Positions 13,201-25,900 of a stretch of DNA of 64,000 bases are shown here, one piece after another. A program made the position numbers and the translations under genes. The notes beneath the pieces are model-generated. The model searched no databases, was not told where the DNA came from, and worked only from the letters and a program-made list of their open reading frames with translations. The DNA comes from Pachypanchax playfairii (Eukaryota; Chordata; Actinopteri; Cyprinodontiformes; Aplocheilidae), in NCBI GenBank assembly GCA_006937955.1, contig SSNP01000015.1:2476612-2540611 (forward strand), given 5' to 3'. Position 1 is the stretch's first letter; each line of letters opens with the position of its first letter.

Positions 13201-16200
13201 AACAGTCCTGCAGATGCAAAAAAGGTAATTCCACATAATTTTTCAATAGACTGCCAATTACATTACAGCTGATTGCAAACTTGTCTTTACATAAGATCAG
13301 CCAACTGTGTGAGGGCTCAGCTGTAATCTACCTGTGATTAATGGTGTTTTACTATGACAATGCCGATTTGTTTGTACACATTAGAAGTAAATCTTTTTTT
13401 TTCCCTCAGTCTGCAAACATATTTAATTAACTTTCACAAACAGATAGAGTAGCACGGTATTTTCAGAATGTCTTAAGGTTCTGCATCATCCTTCTAACAA
13501 AGGTTAAGCTGAAATGTGAGTAAAAAGAAAAAGCAGTGATATACAAATTATTTTAATTAGCAGTTTACCTTACATATAAAATATAAAAGCATCACACATG
13601 TCCCCATGTTTTTAAGCAATACAAACTTTGCAGCATGCATCTGTAGCAGCCTTAAAAACAAAGTATTTCATTTATTATTATTGCAGCTGCTCAACAGTTC
13701 AGACCTGCTCTTAAATCATTAGTTAGACAATCAGTCAAACATATTTAATGGGTGACGGATTTGTTCTGCAGGCAGGACTCTTTAGCCTGCACACTGTTAC
13801 CAGTAAGTATTTGGTCTTGCTATATCTTGTTTAAATAAGAAAAACCCTCTGTTTTTTTAAATATGTTGTGTGGATGACAACATTTGCTTAGCTGAGCTGA
13901 AAAGTCGGTGTTGAATGTTGAATCTATTTATTTATTTTAATCCATAGTGGAGTTTGAACTTGTCTTTGTGGATGCAGCTATAGACCCTTTCAGTGATGAT
14001 CATCACTTTCTGCATTGATCTCATGACATTATTACACTGAAGTTTGATGTTATTCACTGCCCGTTTTCTGCCTTTTAATATGTGCACAAAGATTTATCTT
14101 TTTATAAATGCTATATGAAGACAGGTGATATGTCTTTGACTTCTGTTGTGTTAAAGTAATTCTGTACATGGGGATTGACATGTTGGTTTGGGGGTCTGTG
14201 CACTAAGGATGTGGGGCTGTAAGCCCCCATACTCACCAGAAAATCAAGGTATTTTAAGAAGATCAAACAACTAAATAAAACTAAAGAATTTATTAGAGAA
14301 ATAATAGAAAGGTAATAAAATGTTAATGTTTTACTCAGGAAAACATTCCATTCACTTACATAAGGGGGCTGGACTTTGTATTTACTCAGGTGAGCTTTTT
14401 GAGATATTAAAAAATGATTTAATGATCTGAAACATTGATTGGATTGGAAGAGCGGTCGCATTCCAAACTGAAAATTGGTGGTTTGATATGTTTCCTTAAA
14501 CATGCTGTCCGAATGCAGTGAGAGCTGTCACAAATTCACAAAATCTTCAGGCATTTCCATTACATACACAAGCCTAAAAGAAGCAAGACATGACCCTTCC
14601 ACTACTCCTGGATTCAGTACTGGTTCCAGTACCAAAGAGATCTCATTCATCTGTCCTTAACGACCACGGCCATGTTGTCCTGACATCCTATATCATGAAA
14701 GTCTTGCAGAGACTTATGTTCACTAACTTAAATAAGCAAACAGGCACTTTTCAGGACCAGCTGCTGTTTGCTTATCATCGTGGGGTTGGAGTGAAAAATG
14801 CCATTTTACATCTGCTGCCATCTGGATAAAGCATGTTATTTGATTTTTCTAGTGTATTTAAAACAATTCACTATGTAAAAAACTCCAGAAGACACAGGTG
14901 GATGCCTCCACAATCACCTAACAAACAGACCATAGTCTGTGAGACTGAAGAGTTGTGTGTCTGACCAGGTGATCAGCAGCACAGGAGCACCACAGGGGAC
15001 TGTACTCTCACCATTACTTTTCACTCTGTACACCTCAGACTTTCAGTACAGATCAGAGTCCTGCCATCTACAAAAAAATACTCTGATGACTCTGCAGTTG
15101 TTGGTGGATCAGAGATGGACAAGAGACTGAGTACAGAGAACTGGTGGACAACTTTGTGTCCTGGTGTGGGAACAATCAAGACAAAAGAGATGATTGTGGA
15201 TTTTAGGAAGAGCAGCAACATGCCAAAACCCATTTCCATCATGGAAGAAGACGTGGAGGTGGAGGAGGAGTATAAATACCTGGTGTTCACCTGGACAACA
15301 GACTGAACTGGAGAAAACAACTGTGTTTTTAAAAAGGGACAGGCAGACTGGACTTCTTGAGGAAGCTCGTGACAAGATGTTGAAGTTCTTTAATAATTCC
15401 GGTGTGTAGAGTGTGATCACACCTGCAGTCACCTGTTGGGGTGGAGCATCAGATCAGGTGACTTAAAGATGCTGAAAACTGTGGATTAATCTGGATCCTC
15501 TTGAGTTCCAAAAAGTTTAAAAAAGGCAACTGGACTTTCTTTTTTCATCCAAAAGGTTTCTTCAGTTCTTATTGAGACGTTCCAGGCTTATAAATTGTTG
15601 TGACCTCTGTATGAATGATCTTATTAGAGTCACATAGGTTACTGACACACCCATCCCATGTGAGAGTCATTATTGTTCCTGAGACTTGTTTATACGAGGA
15701 GTTGAAGTTAACTGCTTAATAATTTCACTTGTTTTGAAACTGCCTTGGAAGCAGAGACAAAGCAGCACGGTGGATGTTAGACAAGTGAAACCTGAGTCCA
15801 CCTCCGCTGTTAAGAATGTTTTGTTTTTTTAACAAATGCTTCTTTCACTAATCTTTCACCTGCGTCATAAAATGTGTATGTTATTGTTATTACAGTTTCT
15901 GTCTCAGGGTCATGTTTGAACTGCTTCTAGGAGTTGTTTTGTGCCTCTGACGTGCAAGTGCAACACCAAGAGAGTCCGGGGTTTCTCCAAGCGCCAGCTT
16001 CAGATGGTTGATTCTGTTTGCAAAATCAATGAAGTTCTGTATATGATGTGGCGTACTGCCAAGCAGAAGAGCCAAAATGGTGCCAAGGTGTTTGCCAGTG
16101 TTATAAGTTACAGAATTTGTGCTGCTGTTGATGGTTTGAGAGGAGCTCCTTCTTTGTCTGTACACAAATATCCTAATAACCCCTAACCCTAAGAACTAGA

Positions 16201-19200
16201 AAGCGCCATTACTGACAAAAAACACCAAAAATCCAGACAACTGCATGTTGACAAACCTTAATGTTTCTGGAAGAACATCCTTTGGACTGATGAAACAAAT
16301 CTGGAGCTTTTTGGCCAGCTTTTTGCATTTTTTGGTGACTGGAGGTACAAATAAATTTGGGTGCATCTGTTCATGCTTACTTAAATTCAGATATTTGTTT
16401 TTGTATTTTTCTGGCCAGCAGGGCTTGTTTTGCAAAGAACAATTTATGCTCTTGTCTCACCTTTGCCAACTTTTTCCAGAAACGAGGTTGTACAAAAATC
16501 TTTAATTTGGATAAATCATAAATAAAATACAACTTTATTTTGATTTAAACTATACAAAACATACATTTTTAATAGGGTTACATAATTAATAACAATGTTA
16601 AAGCACCAAAGAGGAGGGCGTCATCAGTCACAACACTTTTACAACATGTCAGGCAGCAGCTGCACAACATCCGAGCCTGCAATATTTGGTCAGTCCATGT
16701 TGTAATTAATGACAAATGCTGCAACCCCCCAAAACAGTGACTCACCGACATCAGAGGACTCGGTGCTTTCGTGCAAAACAAAATATACAATGTGTGCATT
16801 TCGCACCAAATTTGTCAGAAGCTGATTTAAAGCGTTTGTTCAACGGCTTCATGGAAACTCACCCTGACTCCTCCTTCCAGCTGTCTTTATCTTTACATTG
16901 TTGAGACATGTTAAGAACTTTCTCCAGTTCCTGAAACACACCCAAAACCGCATTATGTAAGCATCGTTGGGCAGAAATTAATTTAGCCCTGAATAAATTT
17001 TTAAGAGATTTTTCTCTTTAAGGTGTCATCTTAGAGGAAAAAAAGAAAGTTAGATGATTGATACCTTTATACAAGACACGTGACTGCTTTGATGTCCATC
17101 ACACTCTGACAGAGCAGGATCCTCATCAGGGTTGGGCTCTATAAAGTCATAGAGATCCTGATCTGATGGGGGGAGGAAGCATCCGCGTTCATCACATGAC
17201 TGTCATATTTTAGGCACTTCATTGTACTATCCCATGTCTCTGTTATTGCTTTCAAAGGGAAAATGTGATACTTATTTTCGGTAACCTTTGCAAGAGTCCA
17301 TTTTGGAGAGTAGGGATAGGGCGTCAGCACGGGCTGTCTCTGAAACCTGTGAGTGGAGGCTGACGGTGTCATCATCTGAAGGCTGCAGGAGAAGTCAAAA
17401 ATAAATAAAATGATTATCTGCAAACAGGAAGTGGATCCATGTGGTAAGACTCAACTGCAAAATGATCTCGAAATTTATTCATTTATTTTTTGCATCACAT
17501 CAGCTTAATAATTCTGTGCATTTCAGTCTCTATACACTTTTTTTCCCCTGAAACCGATTTGTTACTTTTATAGCTTGAGGTATGTTTCTAGAACTTCCTC
17601 TGAAGTTAAACTAGATAAAGTTTTAAATGATATTCTGCTGACATGTTCCTGAGTTTCTTGACTCAGGGGCATTAGTTTGACTCTTGACTGCAGCTGAATA
17701 AATATTTCCATGTGTTTAGAAGATTTACAGCTCCCACCCAATCTCTACATTAATCTTAGACAAATGTCTTCTGTGTCAAATGTCCCCGTTTGCTTTAATA
17801 CAAAAACAATAACATCACCCACACGTTCCTTTAGTCTGTTTCTTTCATCTTTCATCTCTTGCTTTTTCTTGACATAGCAGTTGATTTATATGTCTGTGTT
17901 GTGTATAGACCTGCCCACGGTGTACACAGCCTCTCACCCAACAAACACCAGAAAAAATCTGAACTAAATTTTTAAAAATCAGGTTTTTTTTAATTCTCTA
18001 TGATTTCTTGAGCCAAAACAACAGAAGGCAGCGATCTAAATGTTACATTCTCATTAATTTGTTGTCAGTTTTGCTGTATCAGCGGGGATACGATCCCCTG
18101 ACCTTTCACGAAACTCGAGCTGCTCTGTCCTCAATATTAAAAGAGACGAATGAAAAATAACTTTTTTCCTGCACTGCAGCAAAACTGACCCCAAAAAATC
18201 CCAGTTCTGTTGAACTGTGATGTCCTCTAATTCTCAGTAGTGATGATTCATACTTGAAATTTAAAGTCTTTATTGTTTTCAATCGCACGAGGGCTAATAG
18301 CCGTTGCAGTTCTTAGAACAAGACAGACCAAACAAAAACAGTTCTTGGATGATTTAACAGTTGCTAAGGATCACGGCTGTACAATCACACAATGTTTTGC
18401 ACACTTCTCATCTATTGGTGCCGTGTTTGAACTCTGACCTCTGTTGTAGAGAGCCTCTTGTCACCATTGTCACTACCGATTCCAGAGTCAGGCCCGTGGC
18501 TCTTACTGGGATAAAAATCTTCAATGCTGAAATTGTATAATATGACACAGAAGCCAAAAAAAAAAACCCACAAATAAATAACTTGTATTTGACTTTGGAG
18601 AAGTGATGAAAGATGTAACATGCTTCATGTCACAGTTGTGTCGTTACCTGTCTGTGAGCGGCTGAGGAAGGCAGCGTTTGCTGAGAGACGGGAGATCCAG
18701 TGTGTCGGGTTTTTTCTCCATCCTACAAGCCTGGATGTTCAGGTATTTGAATATGTGCACTTTGCCCTTCAGACAAATCTGAAACAAACCAAAAATACAC
18801 AATGCGTGTCGAGACTGTCTGTAACCACCACAGAAAGAATGATTCCTTGTATCCACTAGATGAGGCAGTGGTCTCAGGGTTAATCAAACTGTATGACATG
18901 TTTATATGTGTGTTTATTGGACCCCTGAAGGGAACATATAAACACGAGTGAAAGGGGAGTTCTCACCTGTGCAGGTGGAGACTGCATAGGATTATTGTCT
19001 AAGATGATGGTCTGCAGTTGCCTGAGTTTTCGGAAAGCTGGAGGAATCTCTGTGATCTTATTGCAGGAGAAGTCAAGTCGAATGAGGGGCAGATCCGCCA
19101 ACTCTGAAAGAAAAACAAGATCATTATCATCTTCATTGTCTGCTGTGAAGAACTTCAACCACATAATAAACTGCACAATATGCTCGAGTGGTACAAATGT

Positions 19201-19897
19201 GAAATTTTGGCTTCTATAAATATGCATGACCTGAATAACCTTTAAGATTTTAATATCAAAGTTATAATTCTCACATTGCTTTTAATTTGTTCCGCAAAAC
19301 CTGAACTTCAATATTTTTATTTTGCCATTTTTTGGTTGAATATTACTTCAAGTAATGTTTTTTCAAACTGTTAATGTAGTTTCAAGTTATTTTTTCATCA
19401 ATAGTAATGTTTAACAGTCCCCAAACAGGAACTCTGATCATATACAGCCTTCAAGTCTTCACCAAAATGTCATATTCAGTCTCGTTCGTCGACTACTTCA
19501 GCGCAGCTTAACAGCTGTGAATTTGTAACAATCTGTCGGACTGTTGATTGGAGGGTATTGGAGGTGGTGTAACCTTTTCTATAATAAACATCCACATATT
19601 CAAACTATTGTTTGTATCACGTTGCACTGCAACAAAGAAGATCTGTAAAGATCAGACCAACTCCTATTATTTAACTTTTAAGTCACATCTTGAAAACGTT
19701 TTTTAATGTAAGATTTGCTTGAAAATAGTCCATCTAAAAACTAAAAGTTTTCTAAATAGTCATTTTTTACTAAAACATGTTAACAAACACCACTGCAGGT
19801 TTGATTGGTTGGTTGTCAAATTTAAATAGATCTGCCACACAGAGATTTTTGAAACATACATGAACATCCGATCAGGTTTTTGACAAATTTTATGCAT

Positions 19898-19930
<33 letters not shown>

Positions 19931-22900
19931 GTAGAATAGTTTGTTTTTGTTGCACTATAAAATAAAATCCATGAGCTCTTAAATCTGCAACATGTCTTCT
20001 GCCCTCTAGTGGCGGATCTAAGAACCACAGACTGAAAGTTGCAAAGTTGCGGGGGGGTTTTTTGTCTTCTCGTTTTATCGTTCTTATTCTAAACTATAAC
20101 AAATAAACATCCGGTCGCATATTTACCACAATGTAACTGAACAGCACCATCGCAATGGACTTTGATTTCAGCAAAATTTTATTTGTTTTTGTCACTGATA
20201 AAATTCCTACTAACAAAATATTCCACACAAATAGTTTCCACTCAAATTTCCAACTTAACTGCGGGTTCGCCAGCTGCCTCATTAAATTTTTTATTGAGTA
20301 GATTCAGTTGCCTTGACAGAATAAGAAGATGCAACTATCTTTAGCTTTGCCAGGCAAAATAACCTTGACAGGTTTATCTGTTAAACTGTTCTAAAAAAGC
20401 TTGTTGTGTAACAGTTAATCAAACATGTAATCTTGCACAGTTTGTGTAAATAATACAGGAACATGACAGCTGAAACACAATAAATCACTTTAGTTTTGTG
20501 TTTTTCTGGATGTGAGGTGAAAGACATTCTTGCCAAAATTCTTGATGAGTTGTTTTTAAAATGCAGAAGGGTGATGTACTAACCCTCAGGCAGCATGTGA
20601 AGACAGTTCTTCCTGATGTTGAGTTCCCGTAACGCTTGAAGCCTCCCCACCTGAGCTGGAAGGACCTGGATCTCGTTGCAGCTCACATCCTGCCAGCAGA
20701 GGGAAGCATTGAAAATGTGATTACTTCAGACACACACACACATATACACACGCACTCATATACACACTGCTCACCAATTCCATCAGCTCTTTGGCCTTTC
20801 CAATCTCCTCGGGGATGGACACTAGCTTGTTGTTGCTCACAAGCAGGACTTTGAGGGGGAGGCTGAACAGGTATTTTGGCAAGACTGTCAGAAGATTTCG
20901 GCTGTGGAGGAGGATAAAAACATTGACCTACATTCGGAGCAGCTTGTAGAAGCACTGGGAATTGAGTTTCAGCAAAAGAGGAAACGTCTCTTTCATATGA
21001 GCTTGTTTTGGACTGTTTGTGCAGCGAAAGCAGAAGAACGTCCACAGAGACATAAAACTGGAAACATGAACGCTCACTGCAGCCAAACGTGAAACTTCAC
21101 TGTTAGTGACGGCTCACCTGATGTCCAGATAGGTCAGCATCTGCAGGTTGATGATGGCTTCTGGGATGCATTTGATGCAGTTGTGGTAGAGGTTGAGGGA
21201 CTCAAGGGGAGCGAACAGACACACCTCCGGTGGAATTTCTGTCAGATGATTCTTGGAAAGATCTTAAAAGGAGACAAAACAGACACTAATGAAATATATC
21301 CAGTCTAAACAAGACAAGGTGACACACCTGTAACAACCTCCTTATGGTCTCAACATCATCCACCAGGTCTGATTTAGACACTCGAGACTATAATCAATAA
21401 GTTCAGAGTCTCAAACAATGGTTTCAAGTTACGCTGCCGAATTCTGAACGTCTGAAAGCTCCTGATGTTTCAGCATCGACCTGGGAGTGGCACAGAGAGG
21501 ACTTTAGATTTAAAGGGGCAGGTGGAAAATTAATATTTATATATAAATCATGAATCACTTCAGAAATGATTCTGGTGTTTAGTTTGGAATCAGAGTCATT
21601 TCTTATCACTTACTTCCAGTTTTTTCTTTAGCTCCTTACTCCCTCTGCTCATTACACACCTGTTCTCCATCAGCCAATCACTGCAGCTCTCATCCACTAA
21701 TCACACTTCCAGTTCTCAGTTTCTTCACCTCTGTTAGTTTTCCAGTTTCTTGCAGATAGTTCTCTCTGGTATTTTTGTTGTTTTTCTTTGATTTTCAGAG
21801 GGATAAAAAAATATTAATGCTGTATAAATATGATTTACTAAAGTGATTCCAAATACTGGAGGCATATTTTCATGATCAGGGATTCAAATCGGGTTGATAA
21901 AATTCCTGTAAGATATCAGTTTTGTGTAAATCACATTATAGGGGACACAAGCTGCTTGGACGAGGTCTGCGCTCGCCGAGTGTTTTATGATTGTTTTAGA
22001 TCTGCTGAACGTCCTCACCTCCAATACACAAGACACTTTTATTAAAAAGTAACTTACAAACATCTTGCCTTGCTTTATCTATTTGGGAAATATAAAATCT
22101 AATAATTAAAGCTGAAAACTTGAACCTTTCCATTGTAAAATACACTCACCGGCCACTTTATTAGGTACACCTGTCCAACTGCTCGTTAACACTTAATTTC
22201 TAATCAGCCAATCACATGGCGGCAACTCAGTGCATTTAGGCATGTACACATGGTCAAGACAATCTCCTGCAGTTCAAACCGAGCATCAGTATGGGGAAGA
22301 AAGGTGATTTGAGTGACTTTGAACGTGGCATGGTTGTTGGTGCCAGAATGGCTGGTCTAAGTATTTCAGAAACTGCTGATCTACTGGGATTTTCACGCAC
22401 AACCATCTCTAGGGTTTACAGAGAATGGTCCGAAAAAGAAAAAATATCCAGTGAGCGGCAGTTCTGTGGGCGGAAATGCCTTGTTGATGCCAGAGGTCAG
22501 AGGAGAATGGCCAGACTGGTTCGAGCTGATAGAAAGGCAACAGTGACTCAAATAACCACTCGTTACAACCAAGGTAGGCAGAAGAGCATCTCTGAACGCA
22601 CAGTACGTCGAACTTTGAGGCAGATGGGCTACAGCAGCAGAAGACCACGCCGGGTGCCACTTCTTTCAGCTAAGAACAGGAAACTGAGGCTACAATTTGC
22701 ACAAGCTCATCGAAATTGGACAATAGAAGATTGGAAAAACGTTGCCTGGTCTGATGAGTCTTGATTTCTGCTGCGACATTCGGATGGTAGGGTCAGAATT
22801 TGGTGTTAACAACATGAAAGCATGGATCCATCCTGCCTTGTATCAACAGTTCAGGCTGGTGGGGGTGGTGTAATGGTGTGGGGAATATTTTCTTGGCACT

Positions 22901-25900
22901 CTTTGGGCCCCTTGGTACCAATTGAGCATCGTTACAACGCCACAGCCTACCTGAGTATTGTTGCTGACCATGTCCATCCCTTTATGACCACAATGTACCC
23001 AACTTCTGATGGCCACTTTCAGCAGGATAATGCGCCATGTCATAAAGCTGGAATCATCTCGGACTGGTTTCTTGAACATGACAATGAGTTCACTGTACTC
23101 AAATGGCCTCCACAGTCACCAGATCTCAATCCAATAGAGCATCTTTGGGATGTGGTGGAACGGGAGATTCGCATCATGGATGTGCAGCCGACAAATCTGC
23201 GCCAACTGTGTGATGCCATCATGTCAATATGGACCAAACTCTCTGAGGAATGCTTCCAGCACCTTGTTGAATCTATGCCTCGAAGAATTGAGGCAGTTCT
23301 GAAGGCAAAAGGGGGTCCAACCCGTTACTAGCATGGTGTACCTAATAAAGTGGCCGGTGAGTGTATATATCTAGTGAATTACAGCTATAAAAAAAAAACA
23401 CATTTTCACAGTTCAGCTTTCTAAATGTTTGCCAGCTTCTATATCATATTAAAACAATGTATTATAAAAAAAAATACTGATAATTGAGGTCAGTACTAAA
23501 CTGTTTTATTTTGTGTTAATTTCTTTCCCAGCTAATAAATCTAAGTAATTTGCAAATATAATTTGTTAGACATATTATCAGTGGGATTTGCTGGCAGTTA
23601 ATGAGAGTGCTGCTGTGCTGTTCATCTATAATCATTTTCTACTGATTCATAATTCCTCGACTGCTTTGCAGATATTTGATTTTATTTGCAGGGGTGGACA
23701 AACCCAAAAGGAAATTCATCATTTGAAGTCTGGAAGTTCGACTTCTGATTAACGTGATAAATATTATTCCCAATAAGAGCTGCATTTACTGCATTACATT
23801 CTGCATCATTTGGCATTATTCTTTCAGGTTAGTTCCACTTTTCTTTTCTGCAGTGTGACATTTCGAGGATGTGAAATCACTCAGCAAAAATATTTCCATG
23901 AGCAAAAATAAGAAAACACAAATATCCAGTACCTCTGCTTCTTTTTTTGTTTCCTGTTAAACAAAATCCGTGTCTATCCAAACCAAAAACGATCATGAAA
24001 CCCTCTGAGGAGACATGTCCAGGCTTCATATAATCACCTTCCGATGCTTATTGAATCAAGCTGGAAACGTGTGTGTGTGCGTGCGCGTGAAAAATCTTGT
24101 TTTCTGAATTATCTCTGGTTGACAAGATAATTAGAGACCACTGTGAGGAGATGCTCAGCCTCAGATAAACCCAGAGCTTTCAATTATTCCAAAGAGCCCA
24201 CATCCTTTCAAATGGAAAAAGCAAATACTGTTGCACCTCCATCCTCGTTCATGCACACAATTACATGTTGCTACTACTCTTTATTAAACAATTAAGTTTG
24301 AAAAGCTTTCACTGAAAGCCGCCACTCCCTGTTGAAGAGATGTTACTCTGAGGAACCCTTAACTCTGCCTCACAAAATGAGCCAAATTATCTTCTAATAA
24401 ACTCTCTTTTTTCTGAAGCATTAAATTAACAACAACCAGCCTTTTATTGTTATTCGTGGTCTGACAGTGATCATTATGCAGATGCTAGAAGCAAACCGGG
24501 AGCACAAAGGGAGAATAAGTCCAGAGGTTAGGGCTAACCGACATTACCAGATGAGAGAAGAGCAAATCTGAGGTCGCAGGGTGTATTTACTCTCCATTAA
24601 CAGTGATTTCTGCCTCTCCCTGAGGCTTGATGGTGTAACCCAGCTGTACACAGACGACTCCCCCCACCTCTCTCATCCCTCCTCCCTGGGGATTCTTCTG
24701 CAGCGTAGGAATCATGTGGCTCAATAATGGGAGACATGATGTGGGAGGAGGAAAAGGAGGAGGGGGTTCAGGAGTTCTTTGTCCATCTCTGTTCAATTCT
24801 CCCTCCTCCTTTTTCCAGACTGTGCACCATCTGTAGGCCTCTGCGGCTCTGTAATCCACCTGCTGGCCGCCTGGAGCTCCCGCAGGACGAGGCATGCCAG
24901 GCTGACGAGCTCTCCATCAAGGATTCACTCACGCTCTATCAGCAATCTATTCATTCAAGCTGGAAGTGCAGATGATGCCTCCTCTTCCTGTGACACAGCA
25001 AAATCTACACCAATAAATATCCTGCTGAGTTATAAAGCTAATAACATCATAAGCGCCACCCGCACTCTCTCTCCTGGAAGAGGCTTTCAAGTTATTACAA
25101 ACAGGAAATGTTCAATAAGAAAACAAACTTTAACATTAATGCAACTCTGCATCATATATAATACAAAATATCTTAGCATCAAAGGGAAAAACAGTTAAAC
25201 CGCTGAATTCAGTCAAATAAAAATGGGAAAGAAACTGGAGTTAATCAAGCGCTCCCTGCAGCAGACGAGACCACAGTGTCTGACTGACATGATTTGGACA
25301 CAGTCCGATGTCAAGCTGTGTCGCTCGTCGTGGATGAAGAGAAATCTGAGTAGTGTTTGGACCAGGCGGGGGGGGGGGGCGTTGATGTAAGTCTGTGGAT
25401 CAGCTGTGTCTGTTCATCCACCTTGTAGGAAGGTTCATTATCTCAGTCAGACATTAATCAGTATTCTCTACTTTCATACTTTCTGCTTTGTAAAATATCT
25501 GTCTGATAATTCAGAGCCAAAAGTGTGTCTGTGGACAACCAGAGGTATTTACAAAAACTGTTCAAACTCAATAGACATAATGAATATTTTATCACATTCT
25601 CAAGCTTTGAGACAAAATTATAGCTCAGAAAATGTCTCTGTTATCGCTGATTGAACTAAAAAAGTGAAATCACACACTAGTATGGAAATAGAGAAGCAGA
25701 AACGATGGAGATCAGATCAGCAGAGTGACCTTTATATCTAAACAACCACACACTGGTATGAAATCAAAACAGTTACTGTTTTTGTTATATGACAGAAAAT
25801 CGTCTCCTGTCCCGTGCAGGAGTGAAGACTCAGAGACAGAGAGGTGAATGTGTTTGAGTGACAAGGCAGCAAAATAAAACTTACAGAATAGCGACGGAGG

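Larger units (their letters stand above)
18967..21262 (-). other. Leucine-rich repeat block of LRCH2 (exons 2-5)
   Basis: Exons 2 to 5 encode successive LxxLxLxxN-type repeats. Visible units include LESLNLYHNCIKCIPEAI, LKVLLVSNNKLVSIPEEI, LMELDVSCNEIQVLP, LRELNIRKNCLHMLPE, LIRLDFSCNKITEIPP and LQTIILDNNPMQSPP. The spacing of 22-23 residues is typical of the LRCH family. This is a protein-interaction surface by family knowledge. Confidence 0.92.

Noticed and set aside
15890..16186. Overlapping open frames on both strands, possible small gene
   Set aside because: They have no splice partners or motifs and are adjacent to decayed Tc1 sequence. Probably repeat-derived.
16178..16192. Telomere-like taacccctaaccctaa
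   Set aside because: Only two degenerate units are present, adjacent to transposon debris. It is not an interstitial telomere tract.
17139..17423. Alternative start or frame MMTPSAST for the LRCH2 exon at 17286-17382
   Set aside because: The frame PSDDDTVSLHSQVSE with acceptors at 17382 and 17162 fits the LRCH2 family and closes phase. The other frame is a shifted reading.
22409..23237. Minus-strand open frames over the Tc1 element
   Set aside because: They are shadows of the plus-strand transposase frame and have no family motif.
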